Shown here: positions 50,269-61,533 of the stretch, piece by piece | Position numbering within the stretch: the stretch's first letter is position 1 | Layout: each line of letters opens with the position of its first letter | Made by a program: the position numbers and the translations under genes | DNA from: Deltaproteobacteria bacterium | Lineage (GTDB): Bacteria; Myxococcota_A; UBA9160; UBA4427 | DNA length: 64,000 bases | Reading direction: 5' to 3' | NCBI GenBank assembly: GCA_029261855.1 | Contig: JAJDAN010000039.1 | Location: forward strand, 140,954-204,953 | Notes under the pieces: generated by a model | What the model was told of the DNA's origin: nothing | What the model saw: the letters and a program-made list of their open reading frames with translations, nothing else | Databases searched by the model: none

Positions 50269-51411
50269 ATGACGCACGCAAGCGGCGAGGAGGATCGACC
50301 GGAGTTCCGCTTCGGCGAGGGCAAGATCAGCGGCGTGCTCTCTGTGGCCCTCGGCGCACTCTGCGTCCTCGCAGTGCTGTGCTTCCGCTACCCGGAGCTG
50401 CTCACGACCCCCGACCTGCGAGCCGTGCTGCCCCTGGACGCGGTGCGGATCGTGCTCTTCATCGCCGACGCCCTGGCCCTGGGCTTCGGCGCCCTGTGCT
50501 TCGCCCTCGGCGGCAGCCGCCGACTCGCCTTCGGCGGCATCGCGCTCTCCGCCGCCGCCATTGCGCTCGGTGGGTCCTGGGTCGAGACGCCGGATGCGGT
50601 GTCCTCGACGCGCTACGTCGGGGTCGACTGGTTCGTCCTCGACCTGCTGGTCCTCGCGCTGATCTTCCTTCCCCTCGAGCGCGCCCTGGCGCTGCGGCCA
50701 CAGCAGCGAGTGTTCCGCCCCGGCTGGCGGACGGATCTCGTCTACTTCTTCGTGAGCCACCTGCTCGTCCAGGTCACGGTGCTGCTCACCTTGACGCCCG
50801 CGCGCGTGTTGCTTTCCGGAACGATCCCCGGGGGCTTCCAGGCATCCGTCGCCGCCCTGCCCTTCGCCGTCCAGTTCGTCCTGGCCCTCGTCCTGGCAGA
50901 CCTCTTCCAGTACGCCGCACACCGGCTCATGCACGCGGTGCCGGTGCTGTGGCGATTCCACGCCGTCCACCACTCGTCGACCGCGATGGACTGGCTGGCC
51001 GGGTCGCGACTCCACCTGGTCGACATCGTCATCACACGCGCGATCAGCTTCCTGCCGCTGTTCGCGTTGGGGATCGCGAACGCGCCGCTGACCGCCTACC
51101 TGGTGTTCGTCTCGTTCCAGGCGGTGCTCATCCACGCGAACGTGAAGGTCCGCTTCGGTCCGTTGCGCTGGTGGATCGCATCGCCGGAGTTCCACCACTG
51201 GCATCACAGCGCCGAGGCCCAGGCGATCGACCGGAACTTCGCCGTGCACGTTCCCTGGATCGACCGGCTGTTTGGCACCGCCTACCTGCCGGACCGCTGG
51301 CCCGAACGCTACGGGATCCAGGACGCCCCCGTCCCCGACGGCTGGCTGGCCCAGCTGGTCTGGCCCCTCCGCCGGCCCCGACCTCTTCCCCCACCCGCTC
51401 CACGGGTCTAG
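50269..51411 (+). CDS. Sterol desaturase/fatty acid hydroxylase family membrane protein with extra N-terminal helices
   Basis: 380 residues. Residues about 20-140 hold four helices not found in the minimal family. Then the catalytic part: HRLMH, FHAVHHSS, RLHLVDIVITR and FHHWHHSAEAQAIDRNFAVHVPWIDRLFGT, the full set of histidines for a di-iron site, and the usual tail with the YLPDRWP block. It may hydroxylate or desaturate sterols, hopanoids or carotenoids. No electron transfer partner nearby. Convergent with the BatE-like gene; both stops lie in the palindrome TCTAGGCCCTAGA. Confidence 0.85.
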   Translation: MTHASGEEDRPEFRFGEGKISGVLSVALGALCVLAVLCFRYPELLTTPDLRAVLPLDAVRIVLFIADALALGFGALCFALGGSRRLAFGGIALSAAAIALGGSWVETPDAVSSTRYVGVDWFVLDLLVLALIFLPLERALALRPQQRVFRPGWRTDLVYFFVSHLLVQVTVLLTLTPARVLLSGTIPGGFQASVAALPFAVQFVLALVLADLFQYAAHRLMHAVPVLWRFHAVHHSSTAMDWLAGSRLHLVDIVITRAISFLPLFALGIANAPLTAYLVFVSFQAVLIHANVKVRFGPLRWWIASPEFHHWHHSAEAQAIDRNFAVHVPWIDRLFGTAYLPDRWPERYGIQDAPVPDGWLAQLVWPLRRPRPLPPPAPRV

Positions 51412-51414
51412 GCC

Positions 51415-52236
51415 CTAGAGCGCGACCCGACTCAGCTGCGACGCCTGGAGCCACGCATCGCGTCCGTTCGCGAGCCTGACCCGTACCCAGGAGTCGCGCT
51501 CTTCCAGGATCCGCAGCTCGACGCCCGCGGGCAGCGGCCGCGGGAAGGCGCTCGGTGCGAGGCTCGAGTCCGCCGCACGCGCCACGGCTTCACGCGTGAC
51601 GACGGCCGCATTCTGCGCATCTCCATCCCCGTCCAGCACCGATGCCCCGATGATTGCGATCCAAGCGAGAGCGGGCAGCAGAGCGGCTGTGCGGAGCGCG
51701 CCCTGCTCGAAACGAATGGCGGTCGCGAACAGCAACGCAGCCAACGCGAAGCAGCCCGCTGCCAGCAGCGACCGCTGGGGCGCCGGCACGCCGCGGTGCC
51801 AGACGAACAAGCTGTCGAGTACGCCCGCGGGCTCGGGACGCGGCACCCAGGACGGCAGCAGGCTTCGGGCGTGCGCGAGGTTCTGCAACGCTCGCGGATG
51901 GTCCGCGTCGAGCAGTAGCGCGCGTCGGTACGCGAGCAGCGCCTCGCCGAGGTCCTCGGCCTGCAGCGCCGCGTTCCCGAGATTCGTGTAGAGGTCGGGC
52001 GTCCGCACGCCGCGCTCGGCCAGGCTCGCGAACAGTCGCTGGGCGCGGCGGAACGCGTCGAGTCGCGCGTCCCGCTGCCCGGTATTCAGACCCTCAGTGT
52101 AGACGTCGACCGCAAGCTCGAAGCTGTCCTCGACAGAACGGGGCTCGGCACCAGCCGTTCCGGCAGGAGCGATCAGGCACACGATTCCAACGAGTACCCA
52201 CGCCGCGGCGGCGAGCAGTCGGCCGGAGGCCCTCAC
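51415..52236 (-). CDS. batE: BatE-like TPR protein with SH3-type domain
   Basis: 273 residues from GTG 52236. Signal/anchor helix (LLAAAAWVLVGIVCLIAPAG), TPR repeats (DLYTNLGNAALQAEDLGEALLAYRRALLLDADHPRALQNLAHA), then two helices (SLLAAGCFALAALLFATAI, ALLPALAWIAIIGASVLDG) and a C-terminal SH3-like part with LRILEERDSWVRVRLANGRDAWLQ. This is the standard BatE layout. Coupled by GTGA to batD; last gene of the Bat operon. Confidence 0.85.
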   Translation of the reverse strand: MRASGRLLAAAAWVLVGIVCLIAPAGTAGAEPRSVEDSFELAVDVYTEGLNTGQRDARLDAFRRAQRLFASLAERGVRTPDLYTNLGNAALQAEDLGEALLAYRRALLLDADHPRALQNLAHARSLLPSWVPRPEPAGVLDSLFVWHRGVPAPQRSLLAAGCFALAALLFATAIRFEQGALRTAALLPALAWIAIIGASVLDGDGDAQNAAVVTREAVARAADSSLAPSAFPRPLPAGVELRILEERDSWVRVRLANGRDAWLQASQLSRVAL

Positions 52237-54047
52237 GCTTCGCTCCCTCCCTTGCGAGCGATGTCCTCGGCAAGTTCGACCGCGCGCGAAACGAATTCGG
52301 GCTCGAGCGGAGTCGCGTCTCCCGATGGCGCATAGCTGCGGGCGTCGCATTCGCCGAGCAGGCGGTCGAGGTCCGCATTCGAGGCGCGCGGCATTTCTCG
52401 CAGCATGAGCCGGATCGCCTCCCCGATCTGGCGGGCGCCGTCCGCCGGAGCCAGCGCGCCCGCAGCCCGAATCCGCGCGACCTCACCGGCGAGAACGCGC
52501 CGTCTGCGGACCTGTTCGGGATCGACCTGCCGTCGCCGCCGATCGAACAGCGCAAGCGCCACCAGGGCGACGGATCCGGCGTACAGCGAGGGGACCCACC
52601 AGGCTCCCGGGCCCGAGGCCCTGGACCCCAACACCGCCGCGGGCGCCGTTTCGATCGCCAGATCCGCACCGGTCAGTGCGAAGGTGCGGGACCGCGGGGC
52701 TTCGTCGTCCCTCCGCGTCGGCTCACCGGGGCCGGCACCGTCCTCGGCACCAGCGATCTGGACGTCGCGCGCACCGATCACCTCGGCCGCGCGCACGGAA
52801 AGCGCGATCGGTCGCGAGAGCGTCGTCTCGAACTGCTTCGAATCCGGGTCGAACCAGGAATAGGCCAGCGCCGGAACCTCACGGACCCCGTCGTCCAGCA
52901 CGCGGACCACGGCGGTGAAGCGCTTCACGTCGCGGTCGAGCTCGCCGGTGGGCACGTCGGCCGGGACCCGGAAGCTGTCGACGGGCAATAGTCCCTCGGC
53001 ATCCAGGGCGGGCAGCGAGGCCGTCTCCAGGCCCTCGCCCCGCACGAGGAAGGTGAGTGTGATCGGATCGCCGACCTGCACCACCGTGCGATCCGCCGTG
53101 ACCTCGAGCGTGAAGCCGCGACCGATGGCGCCGCCGAAGCTGGCGGGCTGCTCTCGACCGGGGATGGCGGCCACTTCCAGGCCGCGCCCGGGATCCCTGG
53201 CGCTCCAGCGACGCACCTGGGTTGCGCGCCTCCCGCCGAAGAAGTCCCGCCGGAAGCGGACTCCTTCCTCGACGCTGAAGTTGACGGGGGGCACGCGATG
53301 CTTGCCTGGGGCGAGGGGGACCATGGTGCGTGTGACGCTGACGGCGACAAAGCGCTTGCCGCCCTCGCTGATCTCTCGCGACTCCCCTCTCAGCTCGACC
53401 TGACGGCTGCCCGTATTGATGACGACGTTGGTGTCCCCTTCGCCGGGCTCCTGCTCGAGGAAGCGGAATGCGGACTGTTCATCGAAGAACGGGACCTGCA
53501 GCTTGTAGCCCAGCGCGTTCTCCTGCAGCGCGGCTTCGAGGGTGAAGGTCACCGTCACGGGGACCCGCTCGCCGACGAAGATCTGGCCAGACGGAACTGT
53601 GAGCGCGACGCGCACGTCGTCGTTGGAGGGCACGTCCTGGATCTTGAGGCGGACGCTGGGCACACTCGTCGCTCGCGTCCCATGCCGGATTGCGAACGGC
53701 CCGATCCGCAGGTTCCCGGCCCGATCCGGCACGAAGCGGTACTGGAAGACGTGGGTCACTTCGCGCGTGCGGGTCATCTTGCCGTTCACGATCGTGATCG
53801 ACTGGTTGACGCTGGGGCTGACACCGACGAAATCGAGACGACCGCTGTCGGGGGCAGGGACGTCGACCTTCGGCGCTGGATTCTCGTCGAAGCCCACGGC
53901 GGTGATGCGGATCGAGACCGCTTCGCCCACGTAGTGCGGACCGACGTCGGTCGTCACCTGCGCGGCCTGCGCGTGCGCGAGGCCGGTCGGCAACGACAGC
54001 AGGGCAACCGCAAGCGCGGCGCCCCCCGCGATTCGCAGCAGGCTCAC
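52233..54047 (-). CDS. batD: BatD (oxygen tolerance) protein
   Basis: 604 residues. Signal peptide, then repeated beta-sandwich domains: VTTDVGPHYVGEAVSIRITAV, VNQSITIVNGKMTRTREVTHVFQYRFVPDRAGNLRIGPF, EVTADRTVVQVGDPITLTFLVRGEGLETASLPAL. A single membrane helix near the C-terminus (VPSLYAGSVALVALALFDRRRR) and a cytoplasmic helical tail. Typical BatD. GTG start overlaps the upstream gene. Bat proteins maintain the envelope under oxidative or periplasmic stress; the exact mechanism is not established. Confidence 0.9.
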   Translation of the reverse strand: MSLLRIAGGAALAVALLSLPTGLAHAQAAQVTTDVGPHYVGEAVSIRITAVGFDENPAPKVDVPAPDSGRLDFVGVSPSVNQSITIVNGKMTRTREVTHVFQYRFVPDRAGNLRIGPFAIRHGTRATSVPSVRLKIQDVPSNDDVRVALTVPSGQIFVGERVPVTVTFTLEAALQENALGYKLQVPFFDEQSAFRFLEQEPGEGDTNVVINTGSRQVELRGESREISEGGKRFVAVSVTRTMVPLAPGKHRVPPVNFSVEEGVRFRRDFFGGRRATQVRRWSARDPGRGLEVAAIPGREQPASFGGAIGRGFTLEVTADRTVVQVGDPITLTFLVRGEGLETASLPALDAEGLLPVDSFRVPADVPTGELDRDVKRFTAVVRVLDDGVREVPALAYSWFDPDSKQFETTLSRPIALSVRAAEVIGARDVQIAGAEDGAGPGEPTRRDDEAPRSRTFALTGADLAIETAPAAVLGSRASGPGAWWVPSLYAGSVALVALALFDRRRRQVDPEQVRRRRVLAGEVARIRAAGALAPADGARQIGEAIRLMLREMPRASNADLDRLLGECDARSYAPSGDATPLEPEFVSRAVELAEDIARKGGSEA

Positions 54048-57000
54048 CAGTCCTTCTCCACGGTCTCGTATCCGGCCGCGCGACGCGCTCGGTCTCGTCG
54101 GCGCTGGGCCTCCCGATCGCGAACCTCCTGCAGCAGCTGCGCGGGGTCGGCGACCTGCTCGGGCTCACCCGGCTTCTCCGCGGCCGCCTGCTCTTCGGGC
54201 GTACCGGCCTTCCCCTTCGCGTCCTCCCCTTCCTCGGGGTCCTGGGCGCCCTGTTGTTCCTGCTGCTGTTGCTGCTGTTGTTGTTGCTCGGAGCCGTCCT
54301 GCTGGGGATCGGGCTTCGGGGGCTCGAGAATCTCGAGCGCCGCCCGGAGCTCTTCGAGCGCCACCTCCTGGGACTCACGCGTGGCGGCCAGATCCGCGGG
54401 CGCCTGCAAGGTCTCGATCGCGTTCTCCATCTCACCGTGAGCCCCGAGTACGTGCTCGCCTGCACTCCGCAGGCGCTCGCTGGCCTCTGCCGCCTGGGGA
54501 TCTGCGGCTGCGGCCTCTGCGGCTTCACTCGACTGTCGCTCCAGACCGTTGGCGATGGCAAGGGCCTGCTCGGCCAGCGACCGCTGTGGGTCCACCAGGG
54601 GGCCGGCGAGCGCCTGCGGGTCGGCGTCCGGAGCAGCAGACGAGGCCAGTGCGTCCTGGGTGCTGTCGGCCAGATCGAGCTGCCGCTGCGCGACTTCGCG
54701 CAGGTGCTCGGCAATCGAGAAGAACAGTCGCCGCAGGGTTTCGATGTGCTCGACTGCGCTCGCGCTGTCGCTGCGGATCCACTCCCAGTCGACCGTCTCG
54801 GGCGCAACGTCGGGATCGCCCAGGCCCTTGCCAACGGCCGCCATGTCCTTGTGAGCGAGCGCCAACACCTTGCCGGCGATCTCCAGGTGCTCGCGCTGGT
54901 CGGCAACCGTCTCCGGGTCCGGCGCGGGCGAGTCCGGGTCGACGACGCCCGCCTCCAGTGCCGCCGCCAGCGCGGCGAGCTCATCGGCCTGGGCCGCGAG
55001 CTTGCCTGCCAGGCGTTCGGCTCGGCCCAGGCTGCCGGCTTGTGCTGCGCGCAGTGCCGGCACGTACTCGTTGCGGTGCTGCGCCGCGTCCTCGCCCTCG
55101 GTCGCGGCCACTTCGGCGATCTGCCGCTCGTCGTCGTAGATCGCTTCGATCAAGCCGCGAACGTCGAGGAAGCGCTCCCGGGCCTCGGCCAGTGCGCGAA
55201 GCGTCTGCCCCTGACTCTCGGGCGCGGCGTCGACTTCTCCCGCGTCGAGGGAGACAGCCGCGGCGCGCGCGTGGTCGTCCGCCTCGTGAATGAAGGGCTG
55301 TGCCTCGCGCACCTGAGCGAGCAGCTCGACCTGTTCGGACGGGATCGAGGCGGGGTCCGCCGCATCCGCTTGCGCGAGCCCCGCTTCGAAGCGCGCCGAA
55401 AGCTCAGAGATCCGCTCGGCGAAGGACGCCTGGCCCTCCGCGGTTCCCTCGACGTCGAGCCACGAAGGCAACGGGGGAAGCACGCGCCCGGGGACCTGCT
55501 GCTGGGACAGCGCCAGGATCAGGGTCTGCCGCGCCAACTCGGTGCCGTCTCCGAGCAGCTGGTCGAGTACGGCGACGGGATCGCGCAGCTGATCCGCGGC
55601 GCGCTTGAGCGAAGCGAGAGCGGCTGCCGCCCGACGATAGGCGCGCTGGCCCTGACGTTGACGCAGCTGCCGCCGGGCCTGCCCCATGCGTTCGCGCGCC
55701 CGGTGCAGGTGCACCTCGACGTTCGAGAGCTGCGCCGCCCGCATGCCGTCTTCCGGGGTGCGCTCTTCTTCGGGACGCGCCTCGATGGCGTCGCGTTCGC
55801 GGACGAGGGTCAGCGACAGCTGATCCGCGTCGGAGAGCACAGCGCGCTGGGAGGTCGCCTGGGCCCGAAACGCGCCTCGAAGGGCCTCGCTCGGGTCGAG
55901 CGGGGCCTGCTCGCGACGCGACGCCTCGAGCAGTCCCGCGACACCCGCGGCCACCGCACGCTGACGCCCCGCGAGCTCGGCGAGCGCGCCGGCGATGCCG
56001 CCGTCCTGGCCCCGGGCGATCTCATCCGCCAACACCAACGCGCGCTTGAGCGTGACCTCGAGGTTGTGTCGCGCCTCGTCGTCGTCGGGTCGCAGACGCA
56101 CCGCCTCTCGGAACCAGTCGGCCGCCCGGTGCAGCAGCGCCAGGGCCTGCGCCGGCGCCTCGGCCTGCACGCGCCCCGACTGCTGCACGCTCACCCAGCC
56201 CTGGTTGTACGACGCGTGAAAGCGAAGCTCGTCGTCTCCACGGGCGTCGCGCCGCGCGCGTTCGAGCAGGCTCTCCGCCTCGTCGTACTCGAGGGCCGCG
56301 ATCGCCGCGATCGCGCGGTTGTAGACCGCGCGCGGATCCGCGGAAGCCGCCTCGCTCTCCTCTGGCCCCTGTGACCCCTGTGGCCCCGCCTCGTCCTGCC
56401 CGGCGAGCGGATCGGGGCCGAGCGAGTCCGGGTCGAGTGCCAGGTCGAAGGCCTCCCCCGCAGCGGGCGTCTGGGCCGAAGCCGGCGGCGGCGCCACGAG
56501 CGAGAGCGCAAGCAACACGCCCGCCAGCGCGGTGCCTCGCAGGCGCCCGGCCGACACCACCGCGCTGGACACGAGAAGAACCAGGGCCAACAACACGAAC
56601 CACGGGTAGCCCTCGTCGCGAACCCTGCGGCTGCCGTCGAGCTCGCCTCGGGTCAAGCGCGCAATGTGCTCGTCGTAGATCGATTCGAGATCGAGCACAC
56701 CCGTGCCTGCCGGTACGTATGCGCCGTCGGTCACCAGGGCCAGCTCGCGCAGCAGGTCTCCGTCGAGATGCGTCCGCACCGGGCGCCCGTCGGCGTCACG
56801 CACCAGGCTGCTGACGCCCGTGCGCGGATCGCTGATGCGGATCTCGCTGCCCGCTTCATCGCCGAAACCGATGGCGATGATCTTGACGCCCGCCGCCGCG
56901 GCTTCCTTCGCTGCATCGGGGGCGAACGAGTCGTGATCCTCGCCGTCGGTTATGAGCAGGATCGCGCGGGATGCGCCTTCGGACGGCCCGAAGCCCGCCA

Positions 57001-57540
57001 CGGCCTTGCGGATGGGCTCCGCCAGCTTCGTACCGCCGCGGGTCACGCTGCCGGGGCCGGTCTCCTCGAGTACCAGGCGCAAGAAGCCGAAGTCGGGCGT
57101 CAGCGGTGACAAGACGCTCGCGCGACCCGCGAACGCGATCAACCCCACCTGGTCTCCGTCCAGGTACGAGAGCAGGTCGACGATCTCCGCTTTCGCCCGT
57201 CCCAGCCGGTTGGGCGCGACGTCCTCGGCCAGCATCGAGCGCGACACGTCGAGGGCGATCATGATCTCGGCGCCTACCCGTGACGCCGCGACCACCCGCA
57301 TGCCCCATTGCGGCCGCATCAGCGCCAACACCGCCGCTGTCGCGGCCAGCCCCAGCAAGACGATCCGCAGGCGACGACGCCAGGCGCCAGGGCGCTTCAC
57401 CAGCCGCTGCTGCAGACTCGTCCCCACGAGCCCCTCGATCGCGCTGCCACCGCGAAGGTCGAGCCAGAAGAGCAGTCCCACGAAGGCGAGCACCGCCCAC
57501 AGCACGTGGGCGAACTGCGGATCGGCGAAGCGGAACTCGC

Positions 57541-57544
<4 letters not shown>
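54044..57544 (-). CDS. Fused BatB (VWA) - BatC (TPR) protein with a very long helical C-terminal region
   Basis: 1166 residues, about three times a normal BatB. Residues 1-330: membrane helices flanking a von Willebrand A domain with MIDAS residues (DVSRSMLAEDVAPN, GGTKLAEPI, LITDGEDHDS). Residues about 335-500: a second helix, acidic linker, TPR units (ADPRAVYNRAIAAIAALEYDEAESLLERAR, RAADWFREAVRLRPDDDEARHNLEVTLK), the BatC part. Residues 510-1080: Ala/Glu/Arg/Gln-rich helices, probably coiled coil. Then Q-rich EQQQQQQQQQEQQ and a charged tail. Coupled to batA and batD on both sides. A metal-dependent periplasmic scaffold. Confidence 0.87.
54253..54292 (-). repeat. CAG/CAA tract encoding a glutamine run
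   Basis: On the minus strand CAG and CAA codons alternate and encode nine glutamines in a row followed by Glu-Gln-Gln. A frame-preserving repeat prone to length change. Confidence 0.75.
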
Positions 57545-58552
<1,008 letters not shown>

Positions 58553-58560
<8 letters not shown>

Positions 58561-59536
58561 CCCGCACCTCTCCGGTCTCTTCGAGGAAGCGCTGGGCGAG
58601 ACCGACGGACGCATTCAGCCCCTCGGCGTCCGGAATCCGGTGGGCGAACTTCACCAGGTCCGCGCCCTCGAGGAACTCTTGCAGCAGGTCCCGGTGCCCG
58701 CGCGTGAGGTCCGGTGAACGTGAGAGGTCATCGAGGAACTCGTCGGTGGTCTGCTCCGGCGAGTGCAACCCGAAGCGGTCCTCGAGGTAGCGCCGCACGA
58801 TGCCCGACAACGCCACGTAGAAGGCGTCGATGGCGGCGACGTCGTCGGGAGACGGGCGCGATCCGTAGAGCAGGCCGTCGAGCTCCGCGCGCGCCACCTC
58901 GTACGCGGACCGCTGCCGACTGCGCGCGCGGCGCGCGACGATTCCGCGCGCAACGAAGGGTGCGGCTGCGGCCAACAGCGCCGCCCCGGCGAGCAGCCAC
59001 GGCCAGATGGGACCGGCGGGTCCACGCAGCGGCCCGAGCTCACCACGGGCAGGCATCAGGTCGAGTGAGCTGTCCGAAGCCAGGACGCTCGCCACCTCGA
59101 AGGAGAGACGCTCCGTCAGTAGCTCGTAGGCGTCCTCGCCCTCCGGCGTCGGGTCGCGTCCCGGACGTCGGTCGATGAACTCGATCAACAGCGGCGGAAT
59201 GCTGAGAGACCCCGAGCGCGAAGCCTGCAGGGTGTAGCGCTGGCGGGAAACCGTGCGGCCCTCGGCATCGATCTGTTCCGAGGGCGCGAAGTCCACCACC
59301 GCAAAGCGGTCGAGGGCCTCGCCGAACTCGGGCATCAACAGCTCGACGCCCTCTTCGGCAATCACCTCGAGGTCCAGGTGCAGGGGATCTCCGATGCGCG
59401 GGTTTTCGGGCTCGAGTCGCACGCGGGCGCGGACCGGCCCGCTCTCACGGGTCGCCTCGGAAGACCACGTGGGCCCCGCGAGGACGACCCCGCTGGCCGC
59501 CACGATCAGCGCAAGGCCTGCACACCGCCGCTTCAC
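58553..59536 (-). CDS. BatD/DUF4381-like membrane protein of the Bat operon
   Basis: 327 residues. Signal peptide (MKRRCAGLALIVAASGVVLAG), one or two beta-sandwich domains (RVRLEPENPRIGDPLHLDLEVIAEEGVELLMPEF, TVSRQRYTLQASRSGSLSIPPLLIEF), a membrane helix (PWLLAGAALLAAAAPFVARG), then a helical cytoplasmic domain (RSAYEVARAELDGLLYG..., RRYLEDRFGLHSPEQTTDEFLDDL). This layout occurs between DUF58 and batA in many Bat operons. Exact role unknown. Confidence 0.82.
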
Positions 59537-60537
59537 CGCCGCGCCCTCCGCCCTCGCATGCGGAAGAAGCGCACCAACGGATCGACGACCGAGCCCGCCG
59601 CGTCGATGTGGATGAAGTCGATACCCGCGCCGCGCATGCGCCGCTCGACCGCTGCCACGCGCGCGGCCGAGGCTTCGCGTACGGACTCGCGGAAGGCGCG
59701 GGAGCCGGTGTCATAGAGGCGGGTGCGACCGCTCTCCGCGTCCTCGAGCGCCACCAGCCCGACGTCCGCAACTTCGAGCTCGCGCGGGTCCGTCACCAGC
59801 ACCGCGATCACGTCGTGACGCTGGTTCGCCAGCACCAAAGAGCGCTCCCAACCTTCGTCGAGGAAGTCGCTCACGACGAAGCAGATGGTTCGCCGGCGCG
59901 TGACGGACAGCAGGAACTCCATGGCGCGCGCGATGTCGGTCGACTGGCGCGCGAGCCGGGGCCTTCGGCGTCCGGGCAGGCGCGCCGCCAGGCGCGCACC
60001 CAATCCCGCACGCAGGCCCGCACCCAGGCCCGCGAAGAGACCGAGCGCTGGCCCGTCGGACGCGAGGGCCGGCTCTTCACCGTGGGCGAGCACCTCGCGC
60101 ACGACGCGCAGCGCGTGCTTCTGTCCCTTGCGCGGCGGGATGTACTGCTCGATGTCACCGTGGAAGAGCGTCAGCCCGACCTTGTCGTCATTGCGGCTGG
60201 CGGAGAAAGCGAGCAACGCACACAGCTCGGCGGTCACCTCTCGTTTCGAACGCGTGCCGGACCCGAAGTCCTGGGAGGCCGAGATGTCGGCCATCAGCAT
60301 CAGGGTGAGCTGACGCTCCTCGACATAGCGCTTGACGAAGGGCTCGCCGGTGCGCGCGGTGACGTTCCAGTCGATGCTGCGAACGTCATCCCCAGGGACG
60401 TAGGGACGCACCTCGTCGAACTCGATGCCCCGGCCCTTGAAGACGGAGACGTACTCTCCCGCTAGCACGTCCGCGACCTGCCGGCCGGTACGTACCTGGA
60501 TCTCGCGAACCCGCTGGAGGATCTCGCGCGCCAGCAT
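59533..60537 (-). CDS. DUF58 protein of the Bat operon
   Basis: 334 residues. DUF58 signature EYVSVFKGRGIEFDEVRPYVPGDDVRSIDWNVTARTGEPFVKRYVEERQLTL is intact (reading split), followed by a VWA-like core (MADISASQDFGSG, LLAFSASRNDDKVGLTLF, CFVVSDFLDEGW). Between residues about 165 and 200 is a low-complexity insertion (LFAGLGAGLRAGLGARLAARL). Probable chaperone or substrate-binding partner of the MoxR ATPase. The gene begins 12 bases after moxR. Confidence 0.88.
   Translation of the reverse strand: MLAREILQRVREIQVRTGRQVADVLAGEYVSVFKGRGIEFDEVRPYVPGDDVRSIDWNVTARTGEPFVKRYVEERQLTLMLMADISASQDFGSGTRSKREVTAELCALLAFSASRNDDKVGLTLFHGDIEQYIPPRKGQKHALRVVREVLAHGEEPALASDGPALGLFAGLGAGLRAGLGARLAARLPGRRRPRLARQSTDIARAMEFLLSVTRRRTICFVVSDFLDEGWERSLVLANQRHDVIAVLVTDPRELEVADVGLVALEDAESGRTRLYDTGSRAFRESVREASAARVAAVERRMRGAGIDFIHIDAAGSVVDPLVRFFRMRGRRARR
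59976..60048 (-). repeat. Low-complexity GC-rich insert inside the DUF58 gene
   Basis: A run built from CGC-ACGC-AGG-CCCGC-type 12-base units (for example GCACGCAGGCCC and GCACCCAGGCCC) encodes Gly-Leu-Gly-Ala-Gly-Leu-Arg repeats. It looks like an in-frame expansion in a surface loop. Confidence 0.6.
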
Positions 60538-60549
60538 CGTCGAGACCCG

Positions 60550-61533
60550 CTACGGGACCAACGTGCCGACGAGGATCCGCTCGATGACGTCCTCGGCGGT
60601 CTTGCCCTCGGCCTCGGCCTCGTAGGTCAGCACGACCCGGTGGCGGAGCACGTCGAGAGCGACGTTCTTGACATCGTGGGGAGTCGCATAGCCGCGGCCC
60701 TGGAGGAAAGCGTGCGCCTTCGCGGCCTTCGTGAGGTTGATCGATGCGCGCGGGCTGGCGCCCATCTCGAGCATGCCCTCGAGGTCGGTCAAGCCGGCGG
60801 CGGCGGGATCCCGGGTGGCGTGCACGAGATCCACCACGTAGCCCTTCACCTTGTCGTCGACGAAGATCTGGTCGACGGTCTTGCGGGCCGCCAGCAGGCG
60901 CGCCGGGTCGGTGACCGGACGGATTTCCGGCTCGGGCTGACCGCTCGCCATGCGATCGATGATCTTGAGTTCCTCGTCCCGGGTCGGGTAGCCGACCTTC
61001 ACCTTCAGCATGAAGCGGTCGACCTGGGCCTCGGGCAACGGGTAGGTCCCCTCTTGCTCGATGGGATTCTGGGTCGCCAGCACCAGGAACGGCTCATCGA
61101 ACGTGTAGGTGGTGTCTCCGATCGTCGCCTGCCGCTCCTGCATGGCCTCGAGCAGTGCCGACTGGACCTTCGCCGGCGCGCGATTGATCTCGTCCGCCAG
61201 GACGAGGTTCGAGAAGATGGGCCCCTTCTTGATCGAATAGGTGCCCTCTCGCGGGTTGAAGATCTCGGTCCCGATCACATCCGCCGGCAACATGTCCGGC
61301 GTGAACTGGATGCGCGAGAAGCCGGTGTCGATGGCCTGGGCGAGGCAGCGCACCGCCAGGGTCTTGGCCAGCCCGGGCACGCCCTCGAGCAGCACGTGGC
61401 CGCCGGTCAGCAACCCCACCAGCAGCCGCCCGATCATGGCCTCCTGGCCGACGAGGACCTTGCCCACCTCGCTCACGAGCTCGCTACAGACCGCTGCATG
61501 CTCTGCGACGTTCTCGACGGGTGCCTCCGACAT
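60550..61533 (-). CDS. moxR: MoxR-family AAA+ ATPase
   Basis: 327 residues from ATG 61533 with GGAGGAAGG just upstream. Walker A GVPGLAKT at 51-58, Walker B LVLADEIN ending at 117, sensor 1 LATQNPIE, the MoxR insert PLPEAQVDRFMLKVKVGYP, and a C-terminal lid with GASPRASINLTKAAKAHAFLQGR. MoxR ATPases act as metal-insertion or assembly chaperones for VWA proteins such as BatA and BatB, which lie downstream. First gene of the Bat operon. Confidence 0.93.
   Translation of the reverse strand: MSEAPVENVAEHAAVCSELVSEVGKVLVGQEAMIGRLLVGLLTGGHVLLEGVPGLAKTLAVRCLAQAIDTGFSRIQFTPDMLPADVIGTEIFNPREGTYSIKKGPIFSNLVLADEINRAPAKVQSALLEAMQERQATIGDTTYTFDEPFLVLATQNPIEQEGTYPLPEAQVDRFMLKVKVGYPTRDEELKIIDRMASGQPEPEIRPVTDPARLLAARKTVDQIFVDDKVKGYVVDLVHATRDPAAAGLTDLEGMLEMGASPRASINLTKAAKAHAFLQGRGYATPHDVKNVALDVLRHRVVLTYEAEAEGKTAEDVIERILVGTLVP

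Noticed and set aside
51402..51420. Palindrome TCTAGGCCCTAGA as fourth copy of the stop-anchored repeat
   Set aside because: Only the CTAG ends resemble the element; neither hairpin is present. It is just two convergent stop codons.
54254..56374. 706-residue plus-strand ORF opposite the Bat fusion
   Set aside because: Arises from Ala/Glu/Gln codons read in antisense; no motifs, and the sense gene is coupled to its neighbours by GTGA overlaps.
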